NCBI GenBank assembly: GCA_014529385.2
Contig: CM043959.1
Span: forward strand, 54,374,253 to 54,438,252
Direction: 5' to 3'
Length of the DNA: 64,000 nt
Source: Adiantum capillus-veneris
Lineage: Eukaryota > Streptophyta > Polypodiopsida > Polypodiales > Pteridaceae
A model generated the notes under the pieces. The model was given only the letters and a program-made list of their open reading frames with translations, was not told the DNA's origin and made no database searches. Of the stretch, positions 44,124 to 54,160 are shown piece by piece. The stretch's first letter is position 1; the number at the start of each line of letters is the position of its first letter. A program made the position numbers and the translations under genes.

Positions 44124-45131
44124 ATGGGCACTAAAGAGGACACAGTTTTCAATATTGAGAAGTTGGATGGTGCTAACTTCTCATATTGGAAAGATCAGAT
44201 TTGGGATGTCTTGGTGCAGAAGAAACAGATTCGACCTCTAAAGTTGCAAGGAGTTAAGCCAGAGAACATGGAGAGGGATGATTGGGAGGAGTTGGATGAG
44301 ATGTGCAGGTCTACCATTAGGCTTTCCCTTTCAAAGTCTGTTTATTACAATGTGAAAGATGCACAGGGTGGAGCTTATGAGCTATGGCAGCGGACTTGCG
44401 ATATGTATGATAAGCATTCGGCTGCTTCTATGGTGTATTGGATTAAAAAGCTTATTGATTTGCGAATGGAGGAAGGTGCTTCCATGAATGCGCATTTGAA
44501 TGAGTTCAATACAATTTTCAGCCAACTTGCTACGCAGGAAATTACGTTTGAGGAAAATGTAAAAGCTATGTTTTTACTTGTCACGTTGCCTGAGTCATGG
44601 GACACATTTAGGACAGCCATAAGTAACTCGGTTCCTGCGAATGAGTTGACAAGTACTAATGTGGAGTCTAGTCTTCTCACGGAAGAGATTAATCGAAAGA
44701 ATAATGCAGGTAATAAGTCTTCTAGTGCAATGGTTGTCAGAGGCAAGACTATGGACAAGTATAAGTCCAACAGGGGTAAATCTAGAAGCCGGTCCCGTGC
44801 AGGCACAAGTAAAAAGGATGTGGAATGTTTCCATTGTGGTAGAAAAGGCCATTTCAAAAAGGATTGCTACAAGTGGAAAAGGGAAAATGGAGATGGTAAG
44901 AAGAAAGACCATGATGCTAAGGACAAGCCTAAATCCAATGTCAAGATTGAGGAGTTAAATGCAACACAGGGAGAGTGTAGCTCTCAAGATGACCATGTAT
45001 GTGCTCCGACTAGTGCTACTAGTGAAGAGCTTGGTGATGTGTTGCTTGCATCCTATTTTGATGACGATTTTCTTCTCACTCATGAGCGTAGTATGCCTAT
45101 GGATTGGGTCATTGACAGTGGTGCCTCATAA
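44124..45131 (+). CDS. C2 Gag plus protease start
   Basis: The ATG at 44124 (M-G-T-K-E-D-T-V-F-N-I-E-K-L) is chosen because copia Gag proteins start with a short lead into K-L-x-G-x-N-(F/Y)-x-x-W; here K-L-D-G-A-N-F-S-Y-W follows at residues 12-21. The Gag body (about residues 20-200) includes W-Q-R-T-C-D-M-Y and F-L-L-V-T-L-P-E-S-W. A basic linker (K-S-R-S-R-S-R) precedes the zinc knuckle C-F-H-C-G-R-K-G-H-F-K-K-D-C at 44825-44866. The frame ends right after the protease active site W-V-I-D-S-G-A-S at TAA 45129. In related elements the polyprotein continues from here into integrase, so the stop reflects a lesion. Gag packages RNA in the cytoplasm. Confidence 0.9.
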   Translation: MGTKEDTVFNIEKLDGANFSYWKDQIWDVLVQKKQIRPLKLQGVKPENMERDDWEELDEMCRSTIRLSLSKSVYYNVKDAQGGAYELWQRTCDMYDKHSAASMVYWIKKLIDLRMEEGASMNAHLNEFNTIFSQLATQEITFEENVKAMFLLVTLPESWDTFRTAISNSVPANELTSTNVESSLLTEEINRKNNAGNKSSSAMVVRGKTMDKYKSNRGKSRSRSRAGTSKKDVECFHCGRKGHFKKDCYKWKRENGDGKKKDHDAKDKPKSNVKIEELNATQGECSSQDDHVCAPTSATSEELGDVLLASYFDDDFLLTHERSMPMDWVIDSGAS

Positions 45132-48100
45132 GTCGTGGTTTCATGACTATGATGCTTCGAGCACAGGTACTGTCAGGATTGCCGATGGGCGTTCTATGCA
45201 GATTCATGGCATTGGGGATATTCATTTGGCTATGCCAAACTCTACTACGTTTGTCTTGCAGCGTGTGCGTCATGTGCCGGCTCTTGCAAAAAGCTTGATT
45301 AGTGTGCGTCAGTTGGATTCACTTGGTTTCAATGTATCTTTTGGTGATGGAGGTTGGAAGATCACTAAGGGCAGCCTTGTTTTGGTTAAAGGTGCTAAGA
45401 GGAATACGTTGTATTCCCTTTGTGTAGCTAGTGTGGCTGATCACATTGTGGGGATCACTGAGCAACCTCCTGCTTCTTTATGGCATCAGCGTTTGGGGCA
45501 TATGTCACTGAAAGGTTTGAAGTTGTTGGCACGTGCGGATTACATTCCCGTTTCAGATTTTGGTGGTTTTGAGTTTTGTGAGCATTGCCTTTATGGTCGA
45601 CATGCTCAATCTTCTCATAAGAAAAGTGTTCCACACAGATCTTTGGAAAAGCTAGCTTTGGTGCATAGTGATGTATGTGGGCCGATGCCCAATGCTTCTC
45701 TTGGAGGTGCTATGTACTTTGTTACGTTCATTGATGATGCTAGCAGGAAGGTATGGGCATACCCCATTCGTAAGAAGGATATGGTGTTTGATATATTTAA
45801 GCAATGGTTGGCTCTTGTCGAGAACCAATCAGGTTGTAAGTTGAAGTGCTTACGTACGGACAATGGGGGTGAATTTATGTCTCATGCTTTCACAACATTA
45901 TGTGTTGAGAAGGGTATACGGCGCGAGCTTAGTGCTCCCTATACACCTCCTCAAAATGGTGTGGCAGAGCGCATGAACAGGACTATACAGGAAAAAGTCC
46001 GTAGTATGCTTTCTATGGCTGGTTTGTCAAATGGATTTTGGGCTGAAGCTGTTGCCACTTCTGTGCATTTGATAAATCGTTCACCTAGTGTTCCTTTGGG
46101 CTTCAAAGTGCCTGAAGAGGTATGGACAAGTTTGACACCTTCGTATGGTCACCTTCGTGTTTTTGGCTGTGAAGCTTATGTACATGTACCTAAGGCAAAA
46201 CGCAGCAAATTGGATCCAAAGAGCAAGAGATGTATCTTCTTGGGTTATGGTAGCTCTGGTGAGATGGGTTATCGATTGTGGGATCCTATTGACAGGAAGA
46301 TTGTGCACAGCCATGATGTTGTTTTTCATGAGGACTCTATGTATAGAGCATCACCGCGAACGGTTGAGGTTCGGCGTGTGATATTTGAGGAGGATGGTCA
46401 TCGGTATGATGGTCCCATGGCTGCTCGTGGGCAGCCCATTGACCCTCAAGTGGGAGATCAGCCCTTGTTGGGAGATCATGTAAATGTGGGACAGCCAGAT
46501 GCACCTCCTGCACAGTCTTTGAGGCGTTCAGAGCGGCGTGCAAGACAGCCTCAGCGTTTTGTGCCTTCCATGGATTATGTATTGTTGACTGATTGCGGGG
46601 AGCCATCATGTTATGATGAGGCCATGTCTAGTGTTGACAAGCTCAAGTGGGAGCAGGCTATGCAGTCAGAGATGGATTCGTTGATCCAAAATGAAACATG
46701 GGAGCTTACTCCTTTGCCAAAGGGTAAGAAGGCACTACCATGCAAGTGGGTTTACAAGATAAAATTGTGTTCAATGGATGCAAAGCCTAGGTACAAAGCA
46801 AGGCTTGTGGCTAAAGGATTCAAGCAACAGAAGGGCATTGATTTTGACGAGATCTTCTCCCCAGTGGTGAAGATGTCTACTTTGCGTATGTTGTTTGCTT
46901 TGGTAGCTACAGAAGACATGGAATTGAAGCAAATGGATGTAAAGACAGCTTTCTTACATCCGGACTTGCACGAGGATTTGTACATGGAGCAACCAAGTGG
47001 GTTTGTTATTCATGGTTCAAAGAAGATGGTATGCCGGCTTCTTAAGACCTTGTATGGGCTGAAGCAATCATCTCGTGAATGGTATCGTAAGTTTGATGCA
47101 TTCATGAGTTCATTGGGCTATGTACGCAGTTATGAGGACCCATGCCTCTATACTCGCAAGGCTGCAGATGGTAGTCTTATTGTTTTGGTTTTGTATGTGG
47201 ATGACATGCTGATCGCAGGGAAGTGTATTTCTGATGTGGATGCCTTGAAACATAGGCTACATGAGACCTTTTCCATGAAGGATCTTGGGGATGCTAGTCA
47301 TCTTTTGGGTATGCGGATCACTCGTGATCGTTCTCGCAAGATGCTCTTTCTTAGTCAGAAAGAGTACATTGACAAGGTGCTTGAGCGTTTTCATATGGAA
47401 GGGGGGAAGGCCATTAGTACCCCGTTGCCTCCATATGTAAAACTCAGCCATGATGACTGCCCTCAGACAGATTTGGAGACTACAGAGATGTCTCAGATTC
47501 CCTATGCGTCAGCTGTTGGTTCCTTGATGTATGCCATGGTGGCTACGCGTCCGTTGCCTCCATATGTAAAACTCAGCCATGATGACTGCCCTCAGACAGA
47601 TTTGGAGACTACAGAGATGTCTCAGATTCCCTATGCGTCAGCTGTTGGTTCCTTGATGTATGCCATGGTGGCTACGCGTCCAGATCTTGCTCATGCAGTT
47701 GGTGTGGTTAGCAGGTACATGTCTAACCCGGGCAAGCGTCATTGGGATGCAGTGAGAGGTATTCTCAGATACTTGAGAGGGACTTCAGAGTTGTCCCTAT
47801 GTTATGGTGAGAAGGATATGTCTGTTTGCGGATATACAGATTCAGATTATGCAGGGTCAGTGGACTCGAGGAAGTCTACTAGCGGCTATGTGTTCACAGT
47901 TGCAGGTGGACCGGTTTCGTGGGCATCACGTTTACAGCCATGCGTTGCTTTGAGCACTACAGAGGCTGAATATATGGCTGCCACTGAGGCTGCCAAGGAG
48001 GCCGTATGGCTCTCACGACTAGTGGGAGATCTTGGTATGGCTTGTGATGCTCCGATTCTACATTGTGATAGCCAGAGTGCCATAGCGTTGGCACGGAATC

Positions 48101-48282
48101 CTGTCTTCCATGCGAAGACAAAGCACATTGAGGTGAGGTATCACTTCATACGAGAGGTGCTAGAGGACAAGCGCATAGAGCTTGTCAAGGTACACACTGA
48201 CGATAACCCTGCTGATCTACTCACGAAGTCGTTAGCCTCACAGCGGTTTGCACACTGTAGATCGCTGATGGGTATGGCTTGA
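45112..48282 (+). CDS. C2 Pol: protease rest, integrase, RT, RNase H (frame-shifted from Gag)
   Basis: The meaningful frame starts near 45115 (P-H-K-S-W-F-H-D-Y-D) and is open to TGA 48280-48282; in-frame codons before that are Gag read out of frame. Domains: protease remainder to about 45420; pre-integrase H...C-x-x-C (L-W-H-Q-R-L-G-H-M, E-H-C-L-Y-G) 45478-45600; integrase core with V-H-S-D-V-C-G-P (45660), L-R-T-D-N-G-G-E-F (45850) and N-G-V-A-E-R-M-N-R-T (45956), catalytic D, D and E all present. RT has W-V-Y-K-I-K (46747) and Y-V-D-D-M-L-I-A-G (47194). RNase H has Y-T-D-S-D-Y-A-G-S (47833), E-A-E-Y-M-A-A (47962) and C-D-S-Q-S-A-I (48064). A 43-residue segment is duplicated at 47422-47679. 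No proper start codon lies at the domain start, so expression would need Gag-frame fusion. Confidence 0.9.
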   Translation: MTVVPHKSWFHDYDASSTGTVRIADGRSMQIHGIGDIHLAMPNSTTFVLQRVRHVPALAKSLISVRQLDSLGFNVSFGDGGWKITKGSLVLVKGAKRNTLYSLCVASVADHIVGITEQPPASLWHQRLGHMSLKGLKLLARADYIPVSDFGGFEFCEHCLYGRHAQSSHKKSVPHRSLEKLALVHSDVCGPMPNASLGGAMYFVTFIDDASRKVWAYPIRKKDMVFDIFKQWLALVENQSGCKLKCLRTDNGGEFMSHAFTTLCVEKGIRRELSAPYTPPQNGVAERMNRTIQEKVRSMLSMAGLSNGFWAEAVATSVHLINRSPSVPLGFKVPEEVWTSLTPSYGHLRVFGCEAYVHVPKAKRSKLDPKSKRCIFLGYGSSGEMGYRLWDPIDRKIVHSHDVVFHEDSMYRASPRTVEVRRVIFEEDGHRYDGPMAARGQPIDPQVGDQPLLGDHVNVGQPDAPPAQSLRRSERRARQPQRFVPSMDYVLLTDCGEPSCYDEAMSSVDKLKWEQAMQSEMDSLIQNETWELTPLPKGKKALPCKWVYKIKLCSMDAKPRYKARLVAKGFKQQKGIDFDEIFSPVVKMSTLRMLFALVATEDMELKQMDVKTAFLHPDLHEDLYMEQPSGFVIHGSKKMVCRLLKTLYGLKQSSREWYRKFDAFMSSLGYVRSYEDPCLYTRKAADGSLIVLVLYVDDMLIAGKCISDVDALKHRLHETFSMKDLGDASHLLGMRITRDRSRKMLFLSQKEYIDKVLERFHMEGGKAISTPLPPYVKLSHDDCPQTDLETTEMSQIPYASAVGSLMYAMVATRPLPPYVKLSHDDCPQTDLETTEMSQIPYASAVGSLMYAMVATRPDLAHAVGVVSRYMSNPGKRHWDAVRGILRYLRGTSELSLCYGEKDMSVCGYTDSDYAGSVDSRKSTSGYVFTVAGGPVSWASRLQPCVALSTTEAEYMAATEAAKEAVWLSRLVGDLGMACDAPILHCDSQSAIALARNPVFHAKTKHIEVRYHFIREVLEDKRIELVKVHTDDNPADLLTKSLASQRFAHCRSLMGMA
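47422..47679 (+). repeat. Exact 129-bp tandem duplication inside C2 pol
   Basis: 47422-47550 and 47551-47679 are identical by eye, beginning CCGTTGCCTCCATATG. The unit is 43 codons (P-L-P-P-Y-V-K-L-S-H...A-M-V-A-T-R), keeping frame. It lies in the RT-RNase H connection. Confidence 0.97.
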
Positions 48283-48325
48283 CTTCTTTTGCTGTACTTT
48301 GGCCACTTTAAAGGCACACTGCCTT

Positions 48326-48337
48326 TAAGTGGGAGAT
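48326..48337 (+). other. C2 polypurine tract
   Basis: TTAAGTGGGAGAT-type tract ending at the 3' LTR start; AAGTGGGAGAT is typical of plant copia elements. Confidence 0.85.
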
Positions 48338-48524
48338 TGTTGGGTTAAAGGCCCGTGTGCCCGGTTGCCCGTTGTTCAGCCGCCCATGTACAGCCATTCA
48401 TTTACTCATTCATAATAACTATACTCATAACTACACATTGTAGCGTGAGTACCGCCCCGCCACACACTGTGTCTATCTCCTTCTTCGTGTTGGCTCTCTG
48501 TGTGTGTGCTCTTCGATCCCAATA
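48338..48524 (+). repeat. C2 3' LTR
   Basis: TGTTGGGTTAAAGG to GATCCCAATA, 187 bp; differs from the 5' LTR at about six positions including the last CA to TA. Confidence 0.95.
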
Positions 48525-48529
48525 GGATC
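48525..48529. repeat. Target-site duplication of C2 (right)
   Basis: GGATC, pairing with 42753-42757. Confidence 0.95.
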
Positions 48530-48998
48530 GTGATTTTGGTACCTCATCGGATTGCGACCAAACTTGGTAGGATAGTGCCCTAGATGTCTTAGACCTCCTT
48601 CTAAAGTTTTGTTGCATTTGGACTTTGTTTGAGTGTCAAAGTGGCATGACGACCGAGTGTGGTGACATAGGACATAGGAAGTTTGCCAAACTTGGTAGGA
48701 TAGTGCCCTAGGTGTCTTAGACCTCCTCCTAAAGTTTTGTTGCATTTGGACTTTGTTTGAGTGTCATAGTGGCGTGACGACCGAGTGTGGTGACATAGGA
48801 CATAGGAAGTTTGCCAAACTTGAGAGTGATAGATTTGCTAGTGCGAGAGATGGCTTCATTTTGTAGGCTCACTTCTTGAGGTTGGCACGCTCAAAGAGTC
48901 TCCGTGCCCCATCCAAGTTCCTTTCCTGAGTATTGACATTATGTTAGTGCCAAATAGCTATGCTACAGACGTCCGTCGTCGGCGACGACCCACTAACA

Positions 48999-49194
48999 AT
49001 GATAATCTACTTAAATTTACAAAAAAAATATTATACTTTAAACCTTGAAACATTACGATACACTTTAAAAGCATGGTGATAAAATTTGAAAGATTTGAAA
49101 CATGGAAATCTTTGAAAAATACAACAAAAATTTGAAAAGTTTAAAAGCTTTGAGCTATTTGTCACCCCCCCCCCCCCTACCGCCCCCCTAGACT
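48999..49194. other. AT-rich flank with C-run
   Basis: T/A-rich sequence and a run of about 14 C near 49166; no gene seen. Confidence 0.5.
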
Positions 49195-49831
49195 CCTTCA
49201 AAAAATCACTCATAGTAGTACGCATTACTGCTAGTATGCTGAGCTGCTCCTTCTTCAAGGCAATATTTTGGCTAGAGGTCTCCTTGAGATGCTCCAAGAG
49301 AAGTTTTCCAGTATCGACCATCTCGGCCAAGGCCTTTCACCACATGTCAGAAACCAAGCTTTGCCACTGTCTACACCATGCCACTCCGGAGCACTATTAC
49401 TAGTTTACAAAGACTTTAACCAAATTTGTAGCTGAGAGTGGCTCTATGGCTTTAGGACAAGGACGGTTGGGTCTTTTCTTGATTTGGGGGTGCATTTTTT
49501 TTTGTGTGGCCACTTGGAAGGGTAACATCCTCCATTGTTGATGAACAAGTGTGGCTGACAGAGTAACAATGACCCTATCGTGGTAGTACACATTGAACCA
49601 TTTGCATATATGCCTCTTGTCATTGCTAGAAATTGAGTTATGGGCTTAATTTGGGGGTCTAAACATAAAGGTAGGGTTAGGAGAGATGGAGGGACAATCC
49701 AGCATGGCTTAATAGCCATGAGGTGGCACGTGGAAAGAAGGATGGGGGTATGAATAGAACAGAGAATGGGAGAGAATAGCATCGTCATCCTTTCGTTGGG
49801 GATCAAAAAATTGATTTGTGTTGGGGTCCAT
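49195..49831 (-). pseudogene. Decayed minus-strand coding remnant, helical C-terminus
   Basis: One minus-strand frame runs from ATG 49831-49829 (M-D-P-N-T-N-Q-F-F-D-P) to about 49195. Stops include TAA near 49710 and 49655 and a TAG/TAA cluster near 49400. Readable parts are W-F-N-V-Y-Y-H-D-R-V (about 49600), a basic K-K-R-P-N-R-P (about 49490) and a C-terminal helix M-A-E-M-V-D-T-G-K-L-L-L-E-H-L-K-E-T-S (49330-49274) continuing S-I-L-A-V-M-R. A DNA-binding Myb/SANT-like protein with an oligomerising tail, as found beside Harbinger transposases or in host genes, is one possibility. I cannot see the Trp-spaced motif that would establish it. Confidence 0.35.
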
Positions 49832-50200
49832 TGTGCCTACATCACAAAAGAAAAAATTGTGAAAAGACGTGCGCACAATATTTTAAATTTTGCATAAATA
49901 TATGAATCACATAAATGAATGTGACCTTTGGACAAGCTCATTTGCACCACCGTTGCTTGCTACACACTTAGCCCTAAAAGAACGCCAAAAAAATACACAT
50001 TAGTTCACATAGGGCATGTCAAGAATCTCGCAAGAAGATCAACAACAATAATGGACAATAGAAAACAAGGGAAAATTTTTGGGAATACCCACTCTACCTG
50101 CTCCTCCTAAGATGGCCAATGTTTGAAGTTGCTATGAAGTACAAAGGGGCATGATCTCCTTCTCTGTTTTGATTTTGACATGCTCACAAAAAGAGTAGGA
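49832..50200. other. Unassigned
   Basis: No domain or repeat recognised. Confidence 0.4.
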
Positions 50201-50203
50201 CAT

Positions 50204-50231
<28 letters not shown>
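50200..50231. repeat. (AT)n microsatellite
   Basis: About 15 AT units directly upstream of a G1 LTR. Confidence 0.93.
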
Positions 50232-50234
<3 letters not shown>

Positions 50235-50245
50235 AAGGTAAGGGG

Positions 50246-50833
50246 TGTCATAAAATCTAATATCTAACCAACCCAAATGCTTTTCTCATATTAAACTGAT
50301 CATTTAATGTGGGCGAATAAACCGGAACAAGGGTTAGAATATAGACATGTGCTTTCAGATCTATCTCAACACAAGGCCAATGGTAAAGGGGCCCAAATGG
50401 AAGAGACGGTCTGTCAAAGATCAAGACTAGCTAATGGAGCTTAAAGACCTTAGGGTTAGCTTCATTAAAGACCTCCAAAGGCTAGTGTCAAAAAGTCCTT
50501 TGACCTTAGGTAAGCTAGGGGCTAAGCTTGAGGTGGGAACCCGGCCCAAGCTTGAGGTGCTTGCTGACTTAGGTGCTTGTAGTGCTTGCTGACTAAGGTG
50601 CTTGAGGTGTTTGTCGTGCTTGATGACTAAGGTGCTTGAGGTGCTTGTCGTGCTTGATGACTAAGATGCTTGAGGTGCTTGTCGTGCTTGCCGACTAGGG
50701 AGCATGAGTTGCTTGTGGGAACACTACCCAGGCTTGAGGTTCTTTTTCATGCTTGTGTGACTAAGGTGCTTGGGGGTAAGGTGTGCAAAATCAACAACTA
50801 TCCCTACAAGGAGGGGGCGATCCCTACAAGAGG
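50246..50833 (+). repeat. G1-C 5' LTR, first part
   Basis: Starts TGTCATAAAATCTAATATC like the G1-A LTR and runs through a minisatellite (50545-50700) to CCCTACAAGAGG. It is interrupted there by the LTR of G1-B; the remaining LTR 3' part is found at 56324-56865. Confidence 0.82.
50545..50700. repeat. GTGCTTG minisatellite in LTR
   Basis: Repeats built on GACTAAGGTGCTTGAGGTGC and TTGTCGTGCTTGATGACTAA, three or four higher-order units of about 33 bp. Copy number differs from the equivalent places at 27565 and 34640. Confidence 0.85.
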
Positions 50834-52163
50834 TGTCATAATAATCAATATCTAATTCTCCTAAATGATTTTCTCATGTTAAACTGATCATTTAATATGG
50901 GGAAGTGCCAGGGGAGAAAAAGCTAGAATATGGGTTAACCTAGCAGACCACACACACACAAGCTCCCTTTACACAAAGGGAATGAGGGACACATGTCAAC
51001 TCCCTAGCCCAGATGCCCACAAGGTGTACCCAATTCCTATTGGATGGCCTTGGAGGTGGACCAATGAGAATTAGGCTAGAGTAAATCTAGTTTAATTAAT
51101 TTAAAAACACTTAGTAAAAGAACCAATAAGAATTAAGCTCTCTAGAAGACTATTGGACAGTCTCCCAAGGGGACCAATGAGCATTTAGCAGCCCAATGGC
51201 TTGCCTGATTCCTATTGGCCAGGAGGCAAAGAGGTCCAATGATAGTTTAGTTCAATTTATTAATTACCTAAAGCTCTCACAAAAGGGGAAAGGGGGACAC
51301 ATGTCAGAAGGCTATCACTTATACTGCTTAATTCCCATTGGCTAGGCCTGGGAGGTCCAATAGGACTGTAGCAAGAGCAAATTGGAAGGGGGGTCGACCA
51401 AGAGAGAGAGAGGGGGCTGATTTTTGCAGGGCATTATCACACACACACACACACTCGCACAATCTCATGTGTGAAGTAAAGAAGACTCTCTCTCCTTCTC
51501 AAGCTTTAATGGAAAGCTTACCACCTACTCCAAGCTTGTGAGAAGGGAGGCCTACACCAACAACTCTTGGCTTTGTGATGCAAATCCAACCAAGAGCCAA
51601 GCTTCAATGCATGCTCATCTCCTCTACCATACTAATTACTAAGCTCAGCTATGCTAATATGAGTGATTATGCGAGGAAATGTACATTTTTCTCGTAAGAA
51701 TACTCCTTCTTCCTCTCAATCTACTCTCATACCCCGCTAGCTCTCACCATCTTCAAAGGTGTGTGAGGTCTTGGGTCTGAGACCGTGAGGGAATTGATGT
51801 TGTGTTTGATAAGTGTTTTGCTTAGTGCATGAATTTTCCATCTTCATTACACTAGCTAGTATTGAAGGAACACAAAGAATAGTATTGTAAAATGTCTCTC
51901 TTTTGATGGGAGAAACCATAATACAAAGCCTTTTGGAGGGGGGACCGGCTCCATGCAAATCCGGTCCTCAACTGTTGTCAATTGCTTAATTTCTCTCTCT
52001 TTTGAAGTATTGTTCATGCTATCTAACTAGGTGTTATGCTTTTTGTTGCTTTCTCCACCCAAGCACTCTTGTTAATCTCATTAGGAATCTATTCTAATGA
52101 AATGCTCACTATGTTCATGCTATTTCCCGCTACACACAAGTTACTAGGCCATTAAATGTTACA
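50834..52163 (+). repeat. G1-B 5' LTR
   Basis: TGTCATAATAATCAATATC to AAATGTTACA, 1330 bp, close to 4061-5320 and more distant from the G1-A LTRs, so two G1 subfamilies exist here. A run of CACACA with CTCGCACAATCTCATG lies near 51440. Confidence 0.9.
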
Positions 52164-52164
52164 T

Positions 52165-52176
52165 TGGTATCAGAGC
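52165..52176 (+). other. G1-B primer-binding site (tRNA-iMet)
   Basis: TGGTATCAGAGC, exact complement of the initiator tRNA-Met end. Confidence 0.93.
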
Positions 52177-52579
52177 ACAAGGTTTCTCTTTTCTTGCTCA
52201 AGAAGGGAGGTCCTCAAGCTAGCTATAAATGGTTGGTACTATTAATTGCATGTGAGTAAGTAGAATAGGGATTTTTCAGCCTTGCAGTGCGCCTGCCTTT
52301 GTGCACTTAACGGGGCATCACTGTTGAGAGCTATGGTCTTAATAGTGGAGTCCTACGGAGCTTGCCTACGGCTTAACCACTATTGAGCTATTAGAAGCTT
52401 GACAGGAGCCAGTGTTGTTTTGGTGTTGAACGACCTTTCTTCTATTCCTTGCAATTAATGGTATTTGAGCCACGGGTACAATAGCTTGAGTGCTTTTTCT
52501 AAAGGGGTAAAGAGGAGTAGCAACTAGGGCTTGAAGTGCCAAAGTACATCTAAAAATTTTACACCTAAAAGTTGTTAGA
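52177..52579 (+). other. G1-B 5' leader
   Basis: Leader shared with the other G1 copies; no coding. Confidence 0.65.
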
Positions 52580-54160
52580 ATGGCTGACAATAGTAAAGAG
52601 AGTGAAATTAATGTTGACAACTTTGATTTTACTAATGAGCAAGCTACTAATGATGCCCCGATGCTTGTTAACTATCTTGTTTCTAGGCTTCAACAAGCCA
52701 TGGGCAATACATCCCTCCAAAGTGAAGTGCAACGGCAGCTTCGTGCTCATGGGATTCTCCAAGCTCCCCACCATGACGAGAGAACACCTAGGAAGCCTCC
52801 TTGCGAGACTTCCAAAAGCAGTCTATCTCCGATTTGGGAAGAAGAAGAGAATCCATATGAAGGGCTCAGAAATTTGCTCCTCGATGACGCATCTCCTTCT
52901 CAAAGGAGAACTCAAGAGCCTCCACCAAAGGAACGAGTCTCCTGCCGCCTCGGTGGAGATGGCTCCACGAAGACGGCGGGCTAAACTCTCTCCATCACCT
53001 CCAAAACGGAGAAGACCATCGCATACTTCTCCACACCATACTTTAAAGAGGGATGACAAAAAGCAAGAGAAGAAAAAGGCGAGAAAGAGGACACCCTCTT
53101 CTCCATCTTCTTCATCCTGTTCCTCTTATGAAAGTGATGGTGAAGACAATGAAGATCAAGGCAAGAAAAAGGCGAGAAAGAGGTCACTCTCTTTTCCATC
53201 TTCCTCAAATTCTTCATCTTCTGAAGGAAGTGATGGTGCAACCTTTGAACCATAAAAAAGGAGAGGCCATAGGAAATCCTATGCCGCATGGAAGAGGTCG
53301 TCCAAGCTCAAGAAGTTCAAAGAGGGAGGGAAGAGCATCTCTTTCCTTACCTACGATGGCACCTTTGGTGCTATGGACAAAGTCTTGGCCTTTATCCAAC
53401 AGTTCGATGCGGCGTTTGGAGATGAGGGCTTCATGGAGTCCTCTAAGCTACGCCATGTAGCTATGCACTTTCAAAAGTCTATCAGGAAATGGTGGTCTAG
53501 TCTACGGGCCAACGGTGAAGCTCCACGAACATGGAAAGCTTTAAGAGCTTCCATTATGAAGCAGTTTTTGGCCACCGACGCCAAAGATAAAGTACTCATT
53601 GAATGGCGAAGCTTAAATCTCTCTCCTTATGAATCCATTCACGATATGTAGACAAGTTTTGGGACCTACAACTCAAAGCCACTGTCTTCAAAAAGTTGGA
53701 TTTTGGAGAGCAAAAGCAACAATTTTGTGCGGGCTTAACTAAAGAAATGGCGGAGTATGTCAACTCCCAAAGGCCACGCACCATACTGGTGGTTATACAC
53801 CATACTATGGTGGCCTCTCGAATCAATTTCCAAACGGGGGCTAAGACAAATTCTAAGCCCACAGAAAACAAGGGTTCCAATGAGCCTAAGGGGAAGGACA
53901 ATGTCCAAAAGTCTCCTAAGGGCAACTCCAACAAAGCTAAAGAGAAGGGAGTTTATAAAGGCAAAAATAAACTCTCTCCCGAGGAGCTTGAGCATTATCG
54001 CAAGGATAATTGTTGTTTCAAGTGCGGCGAGCAAGGGCATGCGTACCGCGCTTGTCCCCAAAAGAACACCCGCCATGAACCTCCTAGAGCTACCTTGGTC
54101 AAAATCCAAGAAGAGGAAATACACCACAAAGGATCTCCTCTATGCCATGCTTGGGGAAAG
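52580..54160 (+). pseudogene. G1-B gag
   Basis: The ATG at 52580 starts M-A-D-N-S-K-E-S-E. The frame is open to TAG 52982, but a shift near 52900 means the conserved continuation (A-P-R-R-R-R-A-K-L-S) is in another frame, which itself stops at TAA 53253. Two copies of a K-K-A-R-K-R-(T/S) basic-acidic unit lie at 53075-53210. The Gag core V-L-A-F-I-Q-Q-F-D-A-A-F follows at 53382, then a stop at 53649 by a small indel. The last part from 53696 includes the knuckle C-F-K-C-G-E-Q-G-H-A-Y-R-A-C at 54015-54056. Confidence 0.88.

Larger units (their letters stand above)
42758..48524 (+). mobile_element. Ty1/copia element C2, young, full length
   Basis: A 5767-bp element with 187-bp LTRs, a primer site, an unusually long leader, Gag, protease, integrase, RT, RNase H and a polypurine tract, plus TSD GGATC. 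The LTRs differ at about six sites by eye, and pol is open over about 1050 codons, so insertion is recent compared with everything else here. Two lesions, a small deletion at the protease active site and an in-frame 129-bp duplication in pol, probably stop autonomous movement. The domain set and motifs resemble Tork/Tnt1-type elements (inference). Confidence 0.96.
42174..48998 (+). repeat. G3-II 3' LTR, split by copia C2
   Basis: Starts TGTTGGGTGATGG at 42174, runs to 42757, is interrupted by C2, then continues 48530-48998 to CCACTAACA. Without C2 and one TSD it is about 1050 bp. The part 42616 onwards matches the G3-I LTR at 7107-7585. In 48650-48800 a stretch of about 130 bp around AAACTTGGTAGGATAGTGCC is partly duplicated. 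A TATA-like CTATAAG lies near 42398. Confidence 0.82.

Noticed and set aside
44959-45111. N-terminal 50 codons of the long C2 pol open frame
   Set aside because: This is Gag sequence read out of frame; the meaningful pol reading starts only at about 45115.
45125-45135. Programmed Gag-Pol frameshift in C2
   Set aside because: The frame change lies inside the protease right after its active site, where no copia family is known to shift; a deletion is simpler.
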